Translations under genes and position numbers: made by a program
Shown: one piece after another, positions 45,520-54,300 of the stretch
Position numbering within the stretch: the stretch's first letter is position 1
Layout of the letters: each line of letters opens with the position of its first letter
The notes under the pieces: generated by a model
Told to the model about the DNA's origin: nothing
The model's input: the letters and a program-made list of their open reading frames with translations, nothing else
Database searches by the model: none
NCBI RefSeq assembly: GCF_900106535.1
Contig: NZ_FNOH01000003.1
Span: 1 to 64,000 of the forward strand
Source of the DNA: Myxococcus xanthus
GTDB lineage: Bacteria > Myxococcota > Myxococcia > Myxococcales > Myxococcaceae
Direction of reading: 5' to 3'
DNA: 64,000 nucleotides

Positions 45520-47757
45520 TCAACGCGGACGGCGAGGCCCCCGGGGAGGAGGCCGGCCCGCGCCGCCTCGGGGACGCTCATTGCTCCAGCTCGGGGCGCT
45601 CGCCCGCTCCTTCTTCTTGCCCCAGTCCTGGAATCCGCCGGACTTCTCGGCGGGAGGGCCCTTGCGAGCCCCGGCCCGGACGACGCGTTCACGGGGATTC
45701 CCGCTTTCGTCGGTGGGCGTCCAGGTGCTGCGTGCGGGGCGTCCGCCCTCGGAGCCCTCACGGCGAGGACCACCCCGGCCACGCGGAGCGTCTGCCCCTT
45801 CGGCGCGAGGCTTCCACTCACGGCGCTCCGGGCGGCCAGCACCCGCTCCTCCGGAACGGGGCGAGTACGGACGGCCTTCACCCCGCGGGGCACGGCTGGC
45901 GCCGGCGCCAGCACCCCACGACTTGCGCTCCGGACGGCCTTCGCCACCCGCGCGCGGTGCGCGAGTCCGCGGCGCGGCGTCTCCGCCCGCGCTCCACTCA
46001 CGGCGCTCCGGACGACCCGCGCCACGGCTCTTGGGGGCTCCGCCCTCGTCACCGCCAAACGAGCGACGGGCGCCGCCAGCACCACCGAATGCGCGACCCG
46101 CACCGCGTGCGCCCGTGTCGCGGCTACGCGGACCGCTGCCCGCATCACCGCCGAAGGAGCGGCGCGCGGGTCCGCCCTCGTCACCGCCGAAGGACCGGCC
46201 CGCACCACGGCTGCGAGGAGCACCTGCCTTGTCACCGCCGAAGGAACGGCCGCGCGGTGCGCCATCATCGCCACCGAACGAACGGCGTGCGGGCCTTCCC
46301 TCGTCACCACCGAAGGAGCGGCGTGCAGGCCTGCCCTCGTCACCACCGAAGGAGCGGCGCGCGGGCTTACCCTCGTCACCGCCGAAGGAACGGCGCGCGG
46401 GCCTGCCCTCGTCACTGCCGAAGGAACGGCCACGCGGCGAGCCTGCCTTGTCACCGCCGAAGGAACGACGCGCGGGCCTGCCCTCGTCACTGCCGAAGGA
46501 GCGGCGCGCGGGCTTGCCCTCGTCACCGCCGAAGGAACGACGCGCGGGCCTGCCCTCGTCACTGCCGAAGGAGCGGCGCGCGGGCTTGCCCTCGTCACTG
46601 CCGAAGGAACGGCGCGCGGGCCTGCCCTCGTCACCACCGAAGGAACGGCCACGCGGAGCGCCAGCCTTGTCACCGCCGAAGGAGCGGCCACGCGGCGCGC
46701 CCTCGTCACCACCGAAGGAGCGGCCACGCGGAGCGCCAGCCTTGTCACCGCCGAAGGAACGGCCACGCGGCGCGCCCTCATCGCCACCGAACGAACGGCG
46801 CGCGGGCTTGCCCTCGGCCGAAGCCCCCTTGGGCCGACCGAAACGCGCCAGGCTCGAACCACCCACGGTCGCGGTTTTGGCCGCACGGGCCGGCGCCTTG
46901 CGCGCGGGCTTGGCGGCCACGGGCGCATCATCATCCATGGACAGCTCCGCCTCATCGTCAGAGTCGAAGCCCGGAGCCGCCCGGCCATGCCGGCGCGGAG
47001 GCAGCCTCAGCTCCCCCGTCGGCGGCGCGGCCTTGCCATCCGACACCGCGTTCAGCAGCTCCACCTCGCTCGTCTTGAGCGGGCGCAGCTCGCCGGGGCG
47101 CAGGCCTTCCACGCCCACGCCGGCGTAGGACGGACGGAACAGACGCACCACCGGGTGCCCCACCGCCGCGCACAGCCGCTTAATGAGGTGCGGACGTCCT
47201 TCCGCCACGACAATCTTCAGCCAGGTGTTCCGCTCCGCCGCCTCGAATACGCTCACCGACACCGGCGTGGCCATGCCGTCTTCGAGCCGCACGCCGCCGC
47301 GCAACTTGTCCAGCGTGGCCGTGTCCGGAGCGCCCTTCACCTTCGCCAGGTAGGTGCGCGGCACCTGGAAGCTGGGGTGCGTCAGCTTGTGCGCCAGCGC
47401 CCCATCATCCGTGAACAGCAGCGCGCCCTCGGCGTCGTAGTCCAGACGGCCGACCGGGAACAGGCGCTTGCCCGTCTCTTCCACGTAGTTGGCCACCGTG
47501 GGCCGGCCCTGCGGATCCGACAGCGTCGTCACGACGCCCACGGGCTTGTAGAGCAGGAAGTAGGAGGATTCATCCGGAGGCGTGACCAGCGTCCCGTCCA
47601 CCGTCACCAGGTCGGTGCCGGGCTCCACCCGGCTGCCCAGCTCCGTCACCGTCTTGTTGTTCACCGCGACGCGGCCCGCGGTAATCAGCTCTTCTGCATG
47701 CCGGCGCGAAGCAACTCCCGCGCGGGCCAGGTACTTCTGTAGTCGTTCGGCCGCCAT
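45520..47757 (-). CDS. rluB: 23S rRNA pseudouridine synthase RluB with giant repetitive tail
   Basis: Modifies a uridine of 23S rRNA. Residues 1-245 form a complete RsuA/RluB-type enzyme: S4 domain (LQKYLARAGVASRRHAEELI), catalytic Asp in GRLDYDAEGALLFT, and EGRPHLIKRLCAAVGHPV. Residues about 260-745 are a low-complexity tail. Its core is about 19 units of RSFGGDEGxP[AR]R or RSFGGDKAGAPRG (12-13 residues each), then WSxGG, RPERREW and RGG-type motifs. The tail is strongly charged, rich in Arg/Gly/Phe/Asp, and should be disordered and RNA-binding or condensate-forming. Ordinary RluB tails are much shorter. It follows scpB by 24 bp in the trpS-scpA-scpB-rluB order. Confidence 0.93.
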   Translation of the reverse strand: MAAERLQKYLARAGVASRRHAEELITAGRVAVNNKTVTELGSRVEPGTDLVTVDGTLVTPPDESSYFLLYKPVGVVTTLSDPQGRPTVANYVEETGKRLFPVGRLDYDAEGALLFTDDGALAHKLTHPSFQVPRTYLAKVKGAPDTATLDKLRGGVRLEDGMATPVSVSVFEAAERNTWLKIVVAEGRPHLIKRLCAAVGHPVVRLFRPSYAGVGVEGLRPGELRPLKTSEVELLNAVSDGKAAPPTGELRLPPRRHGRAAPGFDSDDEAELSMDDDAPVAAKPARKAPARAAKTATVGGSSLARFGRPKGASAEGKPARRSFGGDEGAPRGRSFGGDKAGAPRGRSFGGDEGAPRGRSFGGDKAGAPRGRSFGGDEGRPARRSFGSDEGKPARRSFGSDEGRPARRSFGGDEGKPARRSFGSDEGRPARRSFGGDKAGSPRGRSFGSDEGRPARRSFGGDEGKPARRSFGGDEGRPARRSFGGDEGRPARRSFGGDDGAPRGRSFGGDKAGAPRSRGAGRSFGGDEGGPARRSFGGDAGSGPRSRDTGARGAGRAFGGAGGARRSFGGDEGGAPKSRGAGRPERREWSAGGDAAPRTRAPRAGGEGRPERKSWGAGAGASRAPRGEGRPYSPRSGGAGAGRPERREWKPRAEGADAPRGRGGPRREGSEGGRPARSTWTPTDESGNPRERVVRAGARKGPPAEKSGGFQDWGKKKERASAPSWSNERPRGGAGRPPPRGPRRPR
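46040..46806 (-). repeat. Tandem 36-39 bp coding repeats inside rluB
   Basis: About 19 imperfect tandem units of 36 or 39 bp encode RSFGGDEG and its variants. Nearby units are almost identical in DNA, and two alternate types (GRPARRSFG and KAGAPRGRSFG) are interspersed. Unit length is a multiple of three, so gain or loss by recombination would keep the frame. Confidence 0.85.
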
Positions 47758-47781
47758 ACCATCCTTCTTCCATGCTGCCCG

Positions 47782-48771
47782 TCACTCGGGCTTGGGCCCC
47801 GTCGTATCACCCGTCTCGGGTTCCGGGGGCGTCGTGTCCAGGACGCTGGAGCTGACCTTTTGTGTCCGGTCCGCGGCCGCCATGGCCTCTTCCAGGTCCT
47901 CCAGCGCGGCTTCACTGGCCGCCGCGCTCTTCTCCATCCGCTTCGTGAATGCCGGGTCCGACAGCGCTTCCACCGTCCCCGCAGCCGGGGGCGCCGGCTT
48001 GTCTTCCTTCTCGACGATCTCTCGGTGCTCCTGCGTCAGCTCGTGGAACTCACGCAGCGTGGGCAGGGCCGACAGGTCCTTCAGTGCGAAGAACTCCAGG
48101 AACTCGCGCGACGTCCCATAGAGGATGGGCCGCCCCACTTCTTCACGCTTGCCCAGGATCTTCACCAGCTTGCGGTCCATCAACGCCTTGATGACCGCGC
48201 CGCAGTCCACGCCGCGGATGTCCTCGATTTCTGGCCGGGTCACCGGCTGCCGGTACGCGATGATGGCCAGCGTCTCCACCGCCGCCCGGGTCAGCCGCTG
48301 TGGCTTCACCCGCAGGTAACGCCGGACATATTCACCCGAATGCGGGTCCGTCCGGAACTGCCACCCGCCCGCCACCTCATACAGCACGATGCCGCTGATG
48401 CCGTCGCGGTGAATGCCGGAGAGTTGGTTGAGGGCCTCGGCGATGAGCTCCCGCTCGATGCCGGTGGCCATGTACAGCTCGTCCACCGACAGCGGCCGCT
48501 CCGCCACGAAGAGCACGCTCTCGATGACGGTGCGGATGCGGTCCGTGGACAGCTTGCGGCTCTTGGAGAGGAGCTTCTCGAACGACGTCTCCAGATCCGG
48601 AGGCGCCTCGTCCGAGTCCTCCTCGATGGAGGCCGCTTCCAACTCGTCCAGCTCATCCGCCGGGCCGGGGCCCGTGACAGCAGCGATTTCCTCTTCGGAG
48701 AACGGGCCGGGGCCACCGGGCGTGCCCGGTTCGGGAGTCTCGTCCTGCGGTCCGTTGCTACCGGTAGTCAC
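47782..48771 (-). CDS. scpB: Chromosome segregation and condensation protein ScpB
   Basis: Kleisin-associated winged-helix protein of the SMC-ScpAB condensin. The 329-residue product has an acidic Pro/Glu-rich N-terminal extension (about 1-75), two winged-helix domains (IRTVIESVLFVAERPLSVDEL, LTRAAVETLAIIAYRQPVTRPEIEDIRG, LVKILGKREEVGRPILYGTS) and a C-terminal tail longer than usual (after FALKDLSALPTL). The core is typical. It overlaps scpA by 14 bp, implying coupled synthesis of the two partners. Confidence 0.95.
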   Translation of the reverse strand: MTTGSNGPQDETPEPGTPGGPGPFSEEEIAAVTGPGPADELDELEAASIEEDSDEAPPDLETSFEKLLSKSRKLSTDRIRTVIESVLFVAERPLSVDELYMATGIERELIAEALNQLSGIHRDGISGIVLYEVAGGWQFRTDPHSGEYVRRYLRVKPQRLTRAAVETLAIIAYRQPVTRPEIEDIRGVDCGAVIKALMDRKLVKILGKREEVGRPILYGTSREFLEFFALKDLSALPTLREFHELTQEHREIVEKEDKPAPPAAGTVEALSDPAFTKRMEKSAAASEAALEDLEEAMAAADRTQKVSSSVLDTTPPEPETGDTTGPKPE

Positions 48772-49627
48772 TGTCGTCGACCTCCGTGGGAGCCAGCTTC
48801 TCCAGCGCGTCCCCGTTGGGCAGCAGCAAGATGGGCCCCAGCGGCTCGTCCTGCACCACCCGGATGAGCCGCCGCTTCACCATCTCCAGGATGGCCAGGA
48901 AGGTGATGACCACCTCCTGTCGCGACGGGGTTTCCTCTTCCGTGAACAAGCTCTCGAACAGAACCTGTCCATGCGGGCGCAGGCGCTCTACTACGCGGAG
49001 GATGGCCTCGGACAGCGTCACGCGCTCCCGGACCACCTCGTGCTGCAGTTTGGGCTGCAACCGCTCCAGCACCCGGTCGAGCGCCTCCACCAGCTTGAGG
49101 ACGCTGAACTCCTGGAGGCCCACCTCCTCCTCGGGGATGGGCACCGCCTCCACCGGGACGTTGCGGGCGAAGACGTCGCGGCCGAGCAGGTCCTGCGTGG
49201 CGAGCTGTTCAGCGGCGTCCTTGTACTTCTGGTACTCCAGCAGGCGCCGCACCAGTTCCGCGCGTGGGTCCTCGGTCTCCTCGGCGACCGCGAGCACCTC
49301 CGCCCCCTCCTGCGCCGAGGCGACGTCCTGCCGGGGCAGCAGCATGCGGCTCTTGAGGTGCGCCAGGGTGGAGGCCATCACCAGGAACTCCCCGGCGATG
49401 TCGAGGTTGATCTCCCGCATCCGCTCCAGGTGCTCGAGGTACTTCTCCGTAATCAGCGCCAGCGGAATGTCGAAGATGTCGACCCGATGCTCCTTGATGA
49501 GATGGAGCAGCAGGTCCAGCGGACCTTCGAAATTGGGCAACGCGATGCGGAAGTTGTCGCCAGGACTCCGCGGCAACTCCCCTTCCCGAGGGGCCTCATC
49601 GGTCGGCGAGCGACGGTCCTCACTCAC
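48758..49627 (-). CDS. scpA: Segregation and condensation protein ScpA (kleisin)
   Basis: Kleisin subunit bridging the SMC heads in bacterial condensin. The 289-residue protein has the N-terminal NFEGPLDLLLHLIKEHRVDI, FDIPLALITEKYLEHLE, LVMASTLAHLKSRMLLP and RLLEYQKYKDAAEQL. The C-terminal winged helix has VVITFLAILEMVKRRLIRVVQ. All are hallmark segments. It lies downstream of trpS on the same strand across about 160 bp and overlaps scpB. Confidence 0.95.
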   Translation of the reverse strand: MSEDRRSPTDEAPREGELPRSPGDNFRIALPNFEGPLDLLLHLIKEHRVDIFDIPLALITEKYLEHLERMREINLDIAGEFLVMASTLAHLKSRMLLPRQDVASAQEGAEVLAVAEETEDPRAELVRRLLEYQKYKDAAEQLATQDLLGRDVFARNVPVEAVPIPEEEVGLQEFSVLKLVEALDRVLERLQPKLQHEVVRERVTLSEAILRVVERLRPHGQVLFESLFTEEETPSRQEVVITFLAILEMVKRRLIRVVQDEPLGPILLLPNGDALEKLAPTEVDDSDYR

Positions 49628-49790
49628 CGGATGTCCTGGATGGCGTCAACGGTGTGGGTGGGGGCGCGTCATCGCGTAAGGGCCCGACTTTCTTAGGCAG
49701 CGGGCACGAGCCTGGAGGACACACACCCATACCAGTGCCCCCCAGGAGGGTCAAACAATCGGCAGTGAAAGCCCGTTCAGGCACACGGAC

Positions 49791-50834
49791 TCATGGGACT
49801 CCCACGGCCTTGCGGACCCGGTCCATGAGGCGGCTCGCCTCGGCCCTGGCCCGGCTGGCGCCGTCCTGGAGGATGCGCTCCACCTCGCCCGGGTCGGCCG
49901 CCAGTTCGGCGTACCGCTGACGGGCCGGGCCAAAGGCCGCATGGTAGGCCTCCAGGAGCTTCTTCTTGTAGTCGCCGTAGCCCTTCCCGCCCGCCCTCCA
50001 GGTGGCGTCCACCTCGGCGAACTCGGACTCGGGAAGCATCAGCTTCAGCAAGTCGTAGAGCGGCGCATCGCTGACGAGCCCGGGCGGCGGCGACTGCGTG
50101 GGCAGCGGCTTGGGCGCGTCCACCGGCGTCGAGTCCGTCTTGATGGACATGATCCGCTTCTTGATTTCCTTCTCGTCCCCGAAGAGCTCGATGGTGTTCC
50201 CGTAGGACTTGGACATCTTCTGTCCGTCGACGCCGGGCACCGTCTGGGTGGTCTCCTGGATGCGCGCCGCGGGCAGCTTGAGGATGCCGGGCGCATGGCC
50301 CCGCTCCTTGCCTTCCGGATCGGCCGGGTCGTAGCCGGGCACGTACTGGGTGTTGAACTTCACCGCCCAGTCGCGCGCGAACTCGATGTGCTGAATCTGG
50401 TCCTTGCCCACCGGGACGAAGTCCGCGCTGTAGAGCAGGATGTCGGCGGCCATCAGTACCGGGTAGGCGAAGAGGCCGAAGTCCGGGCTGATGCCCTTGG
50501 CCACCTTGTCCTTGTAGCTGTGGGCCCGCTCCAGGTGCGCGTGCGGCGTCACGGTGCCCAGAATCCAGTACAGCTCCAGCACCTCACGCACGTCGCTCTG
50601 CCGGAAGAGCACGGCCTTCTTCGGATCCAACCCCAGCGACAGGTAGGCCATGGCGGCCTCGCGCGTCAGCGCCAGCGCGGCCTTGGGATCCCTCACGGTG
50701 GTGAGCGCGTGCAGGTTGGCGATGAAGTAGTACCCCTCGCCTTCATCCTGGAGCTGCACGAACTGGCGGAGCGCGCCGTAGTAGTTGCCGATGTGCAGCC
50801 TGCCGGACGACTGCACTCCTGAAAGAATTCGCAT
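49791..50834 (-). CDS. trpS: Tryptophan--tRNA ligase
   Basis: Class I aminoacyl-tRNA synthetase charging tRNA-Trp. The 347-residue length is normal. The start at 50834 (MRILSGVQSSGRLHIGNYYGAL) contains the HIGH-type motif HIGN; KMSKS is in DGQKMSKSYGNTI. YPVLMAADILLYSADFVPVG and DQIQHIEFARDWA are typical for bacterial TrpRS. An upstream in-frame extension has no family match and is rejected. It is divergent from the DUF4388-like gene at 51093. Confidence 0.96.
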   Translation of the reverse strand: MRILSGVQSSGRLHIGNYYGALRQFVQLQDEGEGYYFIANLHALTTVRDPKAALALTREAAMAYLSLGLDPKKAVLFRQSDVREVLELYWILGTVTPHAHLERAHSYKDKVAKGISPDFGLFAYPVLMAADILLYSADFVPVGKDQIQHIEFARDWAVKFNTQYVPGYDPADPEGKERGHAPGILKLPAARIQETTQTVPGVDGQKMSKSYGNTIELFGDEKEIKKRIMSIKTDSTPVDAPKPLPTQSPPPGLVSDAPLYDLLKLMLPESEFAEVDATWRAGGKGYGDYKKKLLEAYHAAFGPARQRYAELAADPGEVERILQDGASRARAEASRLMDRVRKAVGVP

Positions 50835-51018
50835 GGACTCGCTCTGATTCGGTTGGGCGGAATCGGGAATCGGACGGGGCTCGTTCGCACACCCGACGCG
50901 GCCCTGCAACCGTCCGTTGCCCGTGTCCTGCGCCCGTTCAGTATCCGAAGTCAAGACGGACTCTCCCTGGAACTTTGCGCCCCATCAGGAAATCCCGAGC
51001 AAATTCAAGTACTTGCAA

Positions 51019-51048
51019 TTGAATCACAGTGGGGTGCGCCGGTACCCT
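51019..51048 (+). promoter_or_regulatory. Possible sigma-70-type promoter of the DUF4388-like gene
   Basis: TTGAAT (51019-51024) and TACCCT (51043-51048) are separated by 18 bases, 45 bp before the start. They sit in the relatively AT-rich centre of the divergent trpS gap. Weak match. Confidence 0.3.
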
Positions 51049-51092
51049 GGGGGTTCCTCACGCGGGCAACCCACCTTGGAGGAAGCACCTGT

Positions 51093-52265
51093 ATGGAGCC
51101 ATTCAACGGAAGTCTCGCCAACTATCGCTTGCAGTTGGTGATGCCGCCGCTGTTCAGCGCGCCCGGGGTTGAAGGGGTGCTGAGCGTGGAGCGTGGCGCG
51201 GTGCGGCGCTGCTTCCACGTCAAGGACGGCTACCTGGTGGGCGAGAGCTCCAACGACCCGCGCGAGCACCTGGCCCAAATCCTGGTGAACCTCCGCATCC
51301 TGGACGCCCCCCGCGCCGCGGCGGCCTTCGAAGCGGCCGAGGGTGCGGGCATGCCCTACGGCACCTTCCTGGTCCAGCGCTGCTTCGTGGAGCTGCCCCG
51401 CCTCATCGAGGCCCTGGAGCACAAGGCGCGCGAGTCCCTGTTCGACTGCTACGCCTGGGAGTCCGGCGAGGTGGGGTTCACCCCTGGCCTGCCGCCCTCA
51501 GCCCGGGCGATTGGGCTCAAGCTGTCGCTGTCCACCCTGCACCGTGACGCGGTGTCGCGGCAGCGCGAGTGGAGCATGTTCCGCGACATCTTCCCTCGGA
51601 TGGACACGACGTTCCGCGTCTTCCGCGAGTTCGCCGTGGAGACGTATTCGGAGGAAGAGGACGTCCTGCTGGACCTGGCGGCGAGCGGCGCCACGCTGGG
51701 AGAGCTGCTGGCGAGCGCCCGGGAGGCCCCGCTCTTCGCCGCGCGCTGGGTGCTTCACCTGTACCGGCGGGGGGCCCTGGCCCCGCGCAAGGCCCTCGGC
51801 CCCCGATTGGGTGAAGCCGCCGAGTTGGAGGAGCTGCTCACACTGGTGAAGCGCTTCCTGGAAGCCGGCCAGTATGACCATGCCGTCGCCCTGGCCGCGC
51901 AAATCCTGGAGCAAGGCCCCGTCCCCGAAGCCCACGCCCTGTACCGCGAGGCGGAGATCCGCCTGACGCTGGCCCTCAGTGACGAGCTCTTCGCGCTCGA
52001 CGGGCGCCTGGTGTTCGAGCCGATTCCGCGCCCCACCCCGCCCGACCTGACGGCGGATGACCTGTACCTGTACTCGAAGCTGCGCGGCAGCCGAAGCATC
52101 CGGCAGGCCCTGCGCACAGCGGCCATGGGCGAGCTCGCCGCGTCCCGCTCCGTGCACCGACTGATGGCGTCCGGGCTGATTCGCGTAGCCCCGCTGCCAG
52201 GGAGCGGACCCCGACGGGCCCACACGGACCCGTTCGGCCTCCCCATCCACGGCGTGGGGAGCTGA
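51093..52265 (+). CDS. DUF4388-like (PATAN-type) protein
   Basis: A 390-residue cytoplasmic protein. The start at 51093 has GGAGGA about ten bases upstream. Residues 1-130 look like DUF4388 domains of myxobacterial signalling proteins: MEPFNGSLANYRLQLVMPPLF, GVLSVERGAVRRCFHVKDGYLV and a helical LAQILVNLRILD. A second similar unit may follow (SLFDCYAWESGEVGFTPG). The C-terminal half is helical with winged-helix-like pieces (DLAASGATLGELLAS, GSRSIRQALRTAAMGE, VHRLMASGLIRVAP). DUF4388 proteins are thought to be protein-interaction modules in motility and signalling; no specific partner is seen here. Confidence 0.65.
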   Translation: MEPFNGSLANYRLQLVMPPLFSAPGVEGVLSVERGAVRRCFHVKDGYLVGESSNDPREHLAQILVNLRILDAPRAAAAFEAAEGAGMPYGTFLVQRCFVELPRLIEALEHKARESLFDCYAWESGEVGFTPGLPPSARAIGLKLSLSTLHRDAVSRQREWSMFRDIFPRMDTTFRVFREFAVETYSEEEDVLLDLAASGATLGELLASAREAPLFAARWVLHLYRRGALAPRKALGPRLGEAAELEELLTLVKRFLEAGQYDHAVALAAQILEQGPVPEAHALYREAEIRLTLALSDELFALDGRLVFEPIPRPTPPDLTADDLYLYSKLRGSRSIRQALRTAAMGELAASRSVHRLMASGLIRVAPLPGSGPRRAHTDPFGLPIHGVGS

Positions 52266-52319
52266 GCGCCAGCGGACGGAACGTTCCATCCACGACGCCG
52301 AGGCTCCGGGCTGCCACCC

Positions 52320-53252
52320 CTATCGCGCGGCGGCCCGCGCCTTCTTCGCCTTGGGGACGAAGACATCGCTGCGCGGGTGGAACTCGTCGTACACGGACCG
52401 CAGCCGGGCGGCGTTCACGTGGGTATAGATTTGCGTCGTGGCGAGGTCCGCGTGCCCCAGCATCTGCTGGACGGCGCGCAGGTCCGCGCCACGCTCCACC
52501 AGGTGCGTGGCGAACGAATGCCGCAGCTTGTGGGGAGACAGCGGCTTCAAGATGCCCGCCTTCAGCGCGTACCGCTTGAGCAGCTTCCAGAAGCCCTGCC
52601 GCGTGAAGCCAGAGCCTCGTGGCGTGACGAACAACGCCTGGGACTTGCGCCGCCCCAGCACCGCCGGCCGGGACTCCGCCAGGTATGCCTGGACCTTCTC
52701 GATGGCCACGCTCCCCAGCGGGACGAGCCGCTCCTTGGCGCCCTTGCCCTTCGCCACCAGATAGCCCGCCGTGAGCTGCACGTCGTTGATGCCCAGCCCA
52801 CACAGCTCACTCACGCGGAGGCCGGTGGCGTACAGCACCTCCAGCATGGCCTTGTCACGCACGCCCGTGGACGTGCGCTCGTCCGGGGCCGCCAAGAGCT
52901 GCTCCACCTCTTCCAGGGTGAGGAACGACGGCAGCTTCCGGGCTGAGCGGGGCGTGTCCAGGTCCTCCGTCGGATCCTTGTCCGCCATGCGCTCGGCGAC
53001 GAGGAACCGGTGGAAGCCGCGCAGGGCCGCCAGGTGACGGGCCTGGCTGCGCTTGCCCAAGCCCCGCTTGCCCAGCGCGGACAGGTGCGCGGACACGTCC
53101 TCCTGCCGCGCCTGCGTCACGTCTGAGACGCCGCGGGAGCGCAGGTCCTCGAAGTACACGTTGATGTCCGCGGCGTAGGCGTCCACCGTCTTGCCGGACA
53201 GTCCGCGCTCCGCGCGGATGAAGGCGATGAACGCGTCGAGCAGTCCTTCCAT
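52320..53252 (-). CDS. xerD: Tyrosine recombinase XerD/XerC type
   Basis: Site-specific recombinase, most likely resolving chromosome dimers at dif. The 310-residue protein has the N-terminal SAM-like domain (FIAFIRAERGLSGKTVDAYAAD). The catalytic domain has Arg I in LYATGLRVSELCGL, Lys in GKGAKERLVPLG, HxxR in SPHKLRHSFATH, then GHADLATTQIYTHV with the final His and nucleophilic Tyr. All residues are present. The start at 53252 is chosen to match family length. No phage genes surround it, supporting a housekeeping Xer role rather than an integrase. XerD is favoured over XerC on general resemblance. Confidence 0.9.
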   Translation of the reverse strand: MEGLLDAFIAFIRAERGLSGKTVDAYAADINVYFEDLRSRGVSDVTQARQEDVSAHLSALGKRGLGKRSQARHLAALRGFHRFLVAERMADKDPTEDLDTPRSARKLPSFLTLEEVEQLLAAPDERTSTGVRDKAMLEVLYATGLRVSELCGLGINDVQLTAGYLVAKGKGAKERLVPLGSVAIEKVQAYLAESRPAVLGRRKSQALFVTPRGSGFTRQGFWKLLKRYALKAGILKPLSPHKLRHSFATHLVERGADLRAVQQMLGHADLATTQIYTHVNAARLRSVYDEFHPRSDVFVPKAKKARAAAR

Positions 53253-53297
53253 CGCCGCGCAGGCTACCGGAGGCGCGCGGCGAGGCAACTCAGCGGC

Positions 53298-54278
53298 TCA
53301 GGCCCGGGGCTCCCTCGCCCCCTCCGGTGACGCCGACTCCAGCGCCTGCACCACCCACGGCCAGCCCACCACGATGTTCCCCGGCGAGCGCAGGCAGGCA
53401 TCCGCCACCGCCAGCACCTCCGCCGGCCGCGAGCGCACCGCCAGCGCCAGATGCCGCCCCAGGAAGGGATGCGGCAGATAGCTGAGGTTGTGGTGACGCA
53501 CCGGCACCCAGCCCAGCGTGGGCCGCCCCGTCCAGCGCTCCACGGCATACGCCACCGCGGACGCCAGCACCTCCAGCGCATAGAGCGGCAGCCGGAACGC
53601 ACTCACCAGGAAGGCCACCAACGCACTGGCGGCCACCGCGCCGGCGTAGGACGCATTCGTCGTCCCACTCCAGAGCAGCATCGGCGTCAGGCTGGCGAGG
53701 ATGGCCGCCATCTGGACCCTCACCACGGAGGGGCCCCGGCCAATGGCGATGCCGCTGATGCTCCCACACGCCAACCCGGCCACGCTCCCCAGGCACACGC
53801 CCACCACCATGCCCGCCACTCCACCCAGCTCCGGCCCGAAGGCATCCGCGGCCGTGGCGTGCAGTCCCACCAGCGTGGCCAGACTGGACAGCGAGCCCAG
53901 CAGGACGCCCGCGGCCAGCCCCAACACCTGCGCCACCAGCAGTCCCACCGCCGAGCAGAACAGCGCCGACAACACCCAGCCGCGCTCCAGCGGCAGGCCC
54001 GCCGTCATGAGCGCCAGGCCCAGCACCTGCGTCACCACCGGCGCGCCGACGAGCAGCACCAGCAGCATGCGCCGGACATAGACGGCCGTGGCCTGGTCTC
54101 CCTCGGACTGCTCGCGACACAACGTCCCCAGCCGTGCGCCCGGAACGCGGATGCCCGCGGCTCGCAGCCGGTAGTGCAGGTCCACCGGCCGGAACAGCAG
54201 CAACAGCAATAACTTGAGCAGCCCTGGGACCTGCTCCGGTGCATCCACGGAGCTCGGCCGTGTTCCCCCCTGTGCCAA
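53298..54278 (-). CDS. Multi-pass membrane protein, unknown
   Basis: I do not recognise a family. The 326-residue product has a short cytoplasmic N-terminus, a hydrophobic GLLKLLLLLLFRPVDLH, a soluble loop, then about seven Gly/Ala/Leu/Val-rich membrane segments between residues 75 and 245. A C-terminal domain of about 80 residues follows with VRHHNLSYLPHPFLGRHL and SPGNIVVGWPWVVQALES. The block of small residues (GGVAGMVVGVCLGSVAGLAC) suggests tight helix packing. It lies between yciO and xerD on the same strand with short gaps (22 and 45 bp). Some relatives may be longer, so a C-terminal loss cannot be excluded. Confidence 0.65.
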   Translation of the reverse strand: MAQGGTRPSSVDAPEQVPGLLKLLLLLLFRPVDLHYRLRAAGIRVPGARLGTLCREQSEGDQATAVYVRRMLLVLLVGAPVVTQVLGLALMTAGLPLERGWVLSALFCSAVGLLVAQVLGLAAGVLLGSLSSLATLVGLHATAADAFGPELGGVAGMVVGVCLGSVAGLACGSISGIAIGRGPSVVRVQMAAILASLTPMLLWSGTTNASYAGAVAASALVAFLVSAFRLPLYALEVLASAVAYAVERWTGRPTLGWVPVRHHNLSYLPHPFLGRHLALAVRSRPAEVLAVADACLRSPGNIVVGWPWVVQALESASPEGAREPRA

Positions 54279-54300
54279 GAAATCCCCCTATTCTCGGGTT

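Noticed and set aside
45060-47128. Two very long plus-strand reading frames (over 500 codons) opposite rluB
   Set aside because: They are mirror images of the repetitive GC-rich rluB tail. The minus-strand frame has a recognisable enzyme domain and proper start, the plus frames have none.
52281-52290. GGAACGTTCC palindrome between two convergent genes
   Set aside because: Only 10 bp, not near a promoter and too short for a terminator stem.
53290-54120. Gly/Arg-rich minus-strand frame overlapping the membrane protein gene
   Set aside because: It is an out-of-frame shadow of the 53298-54278 gene, without hydrophobic periodicity or a family match.
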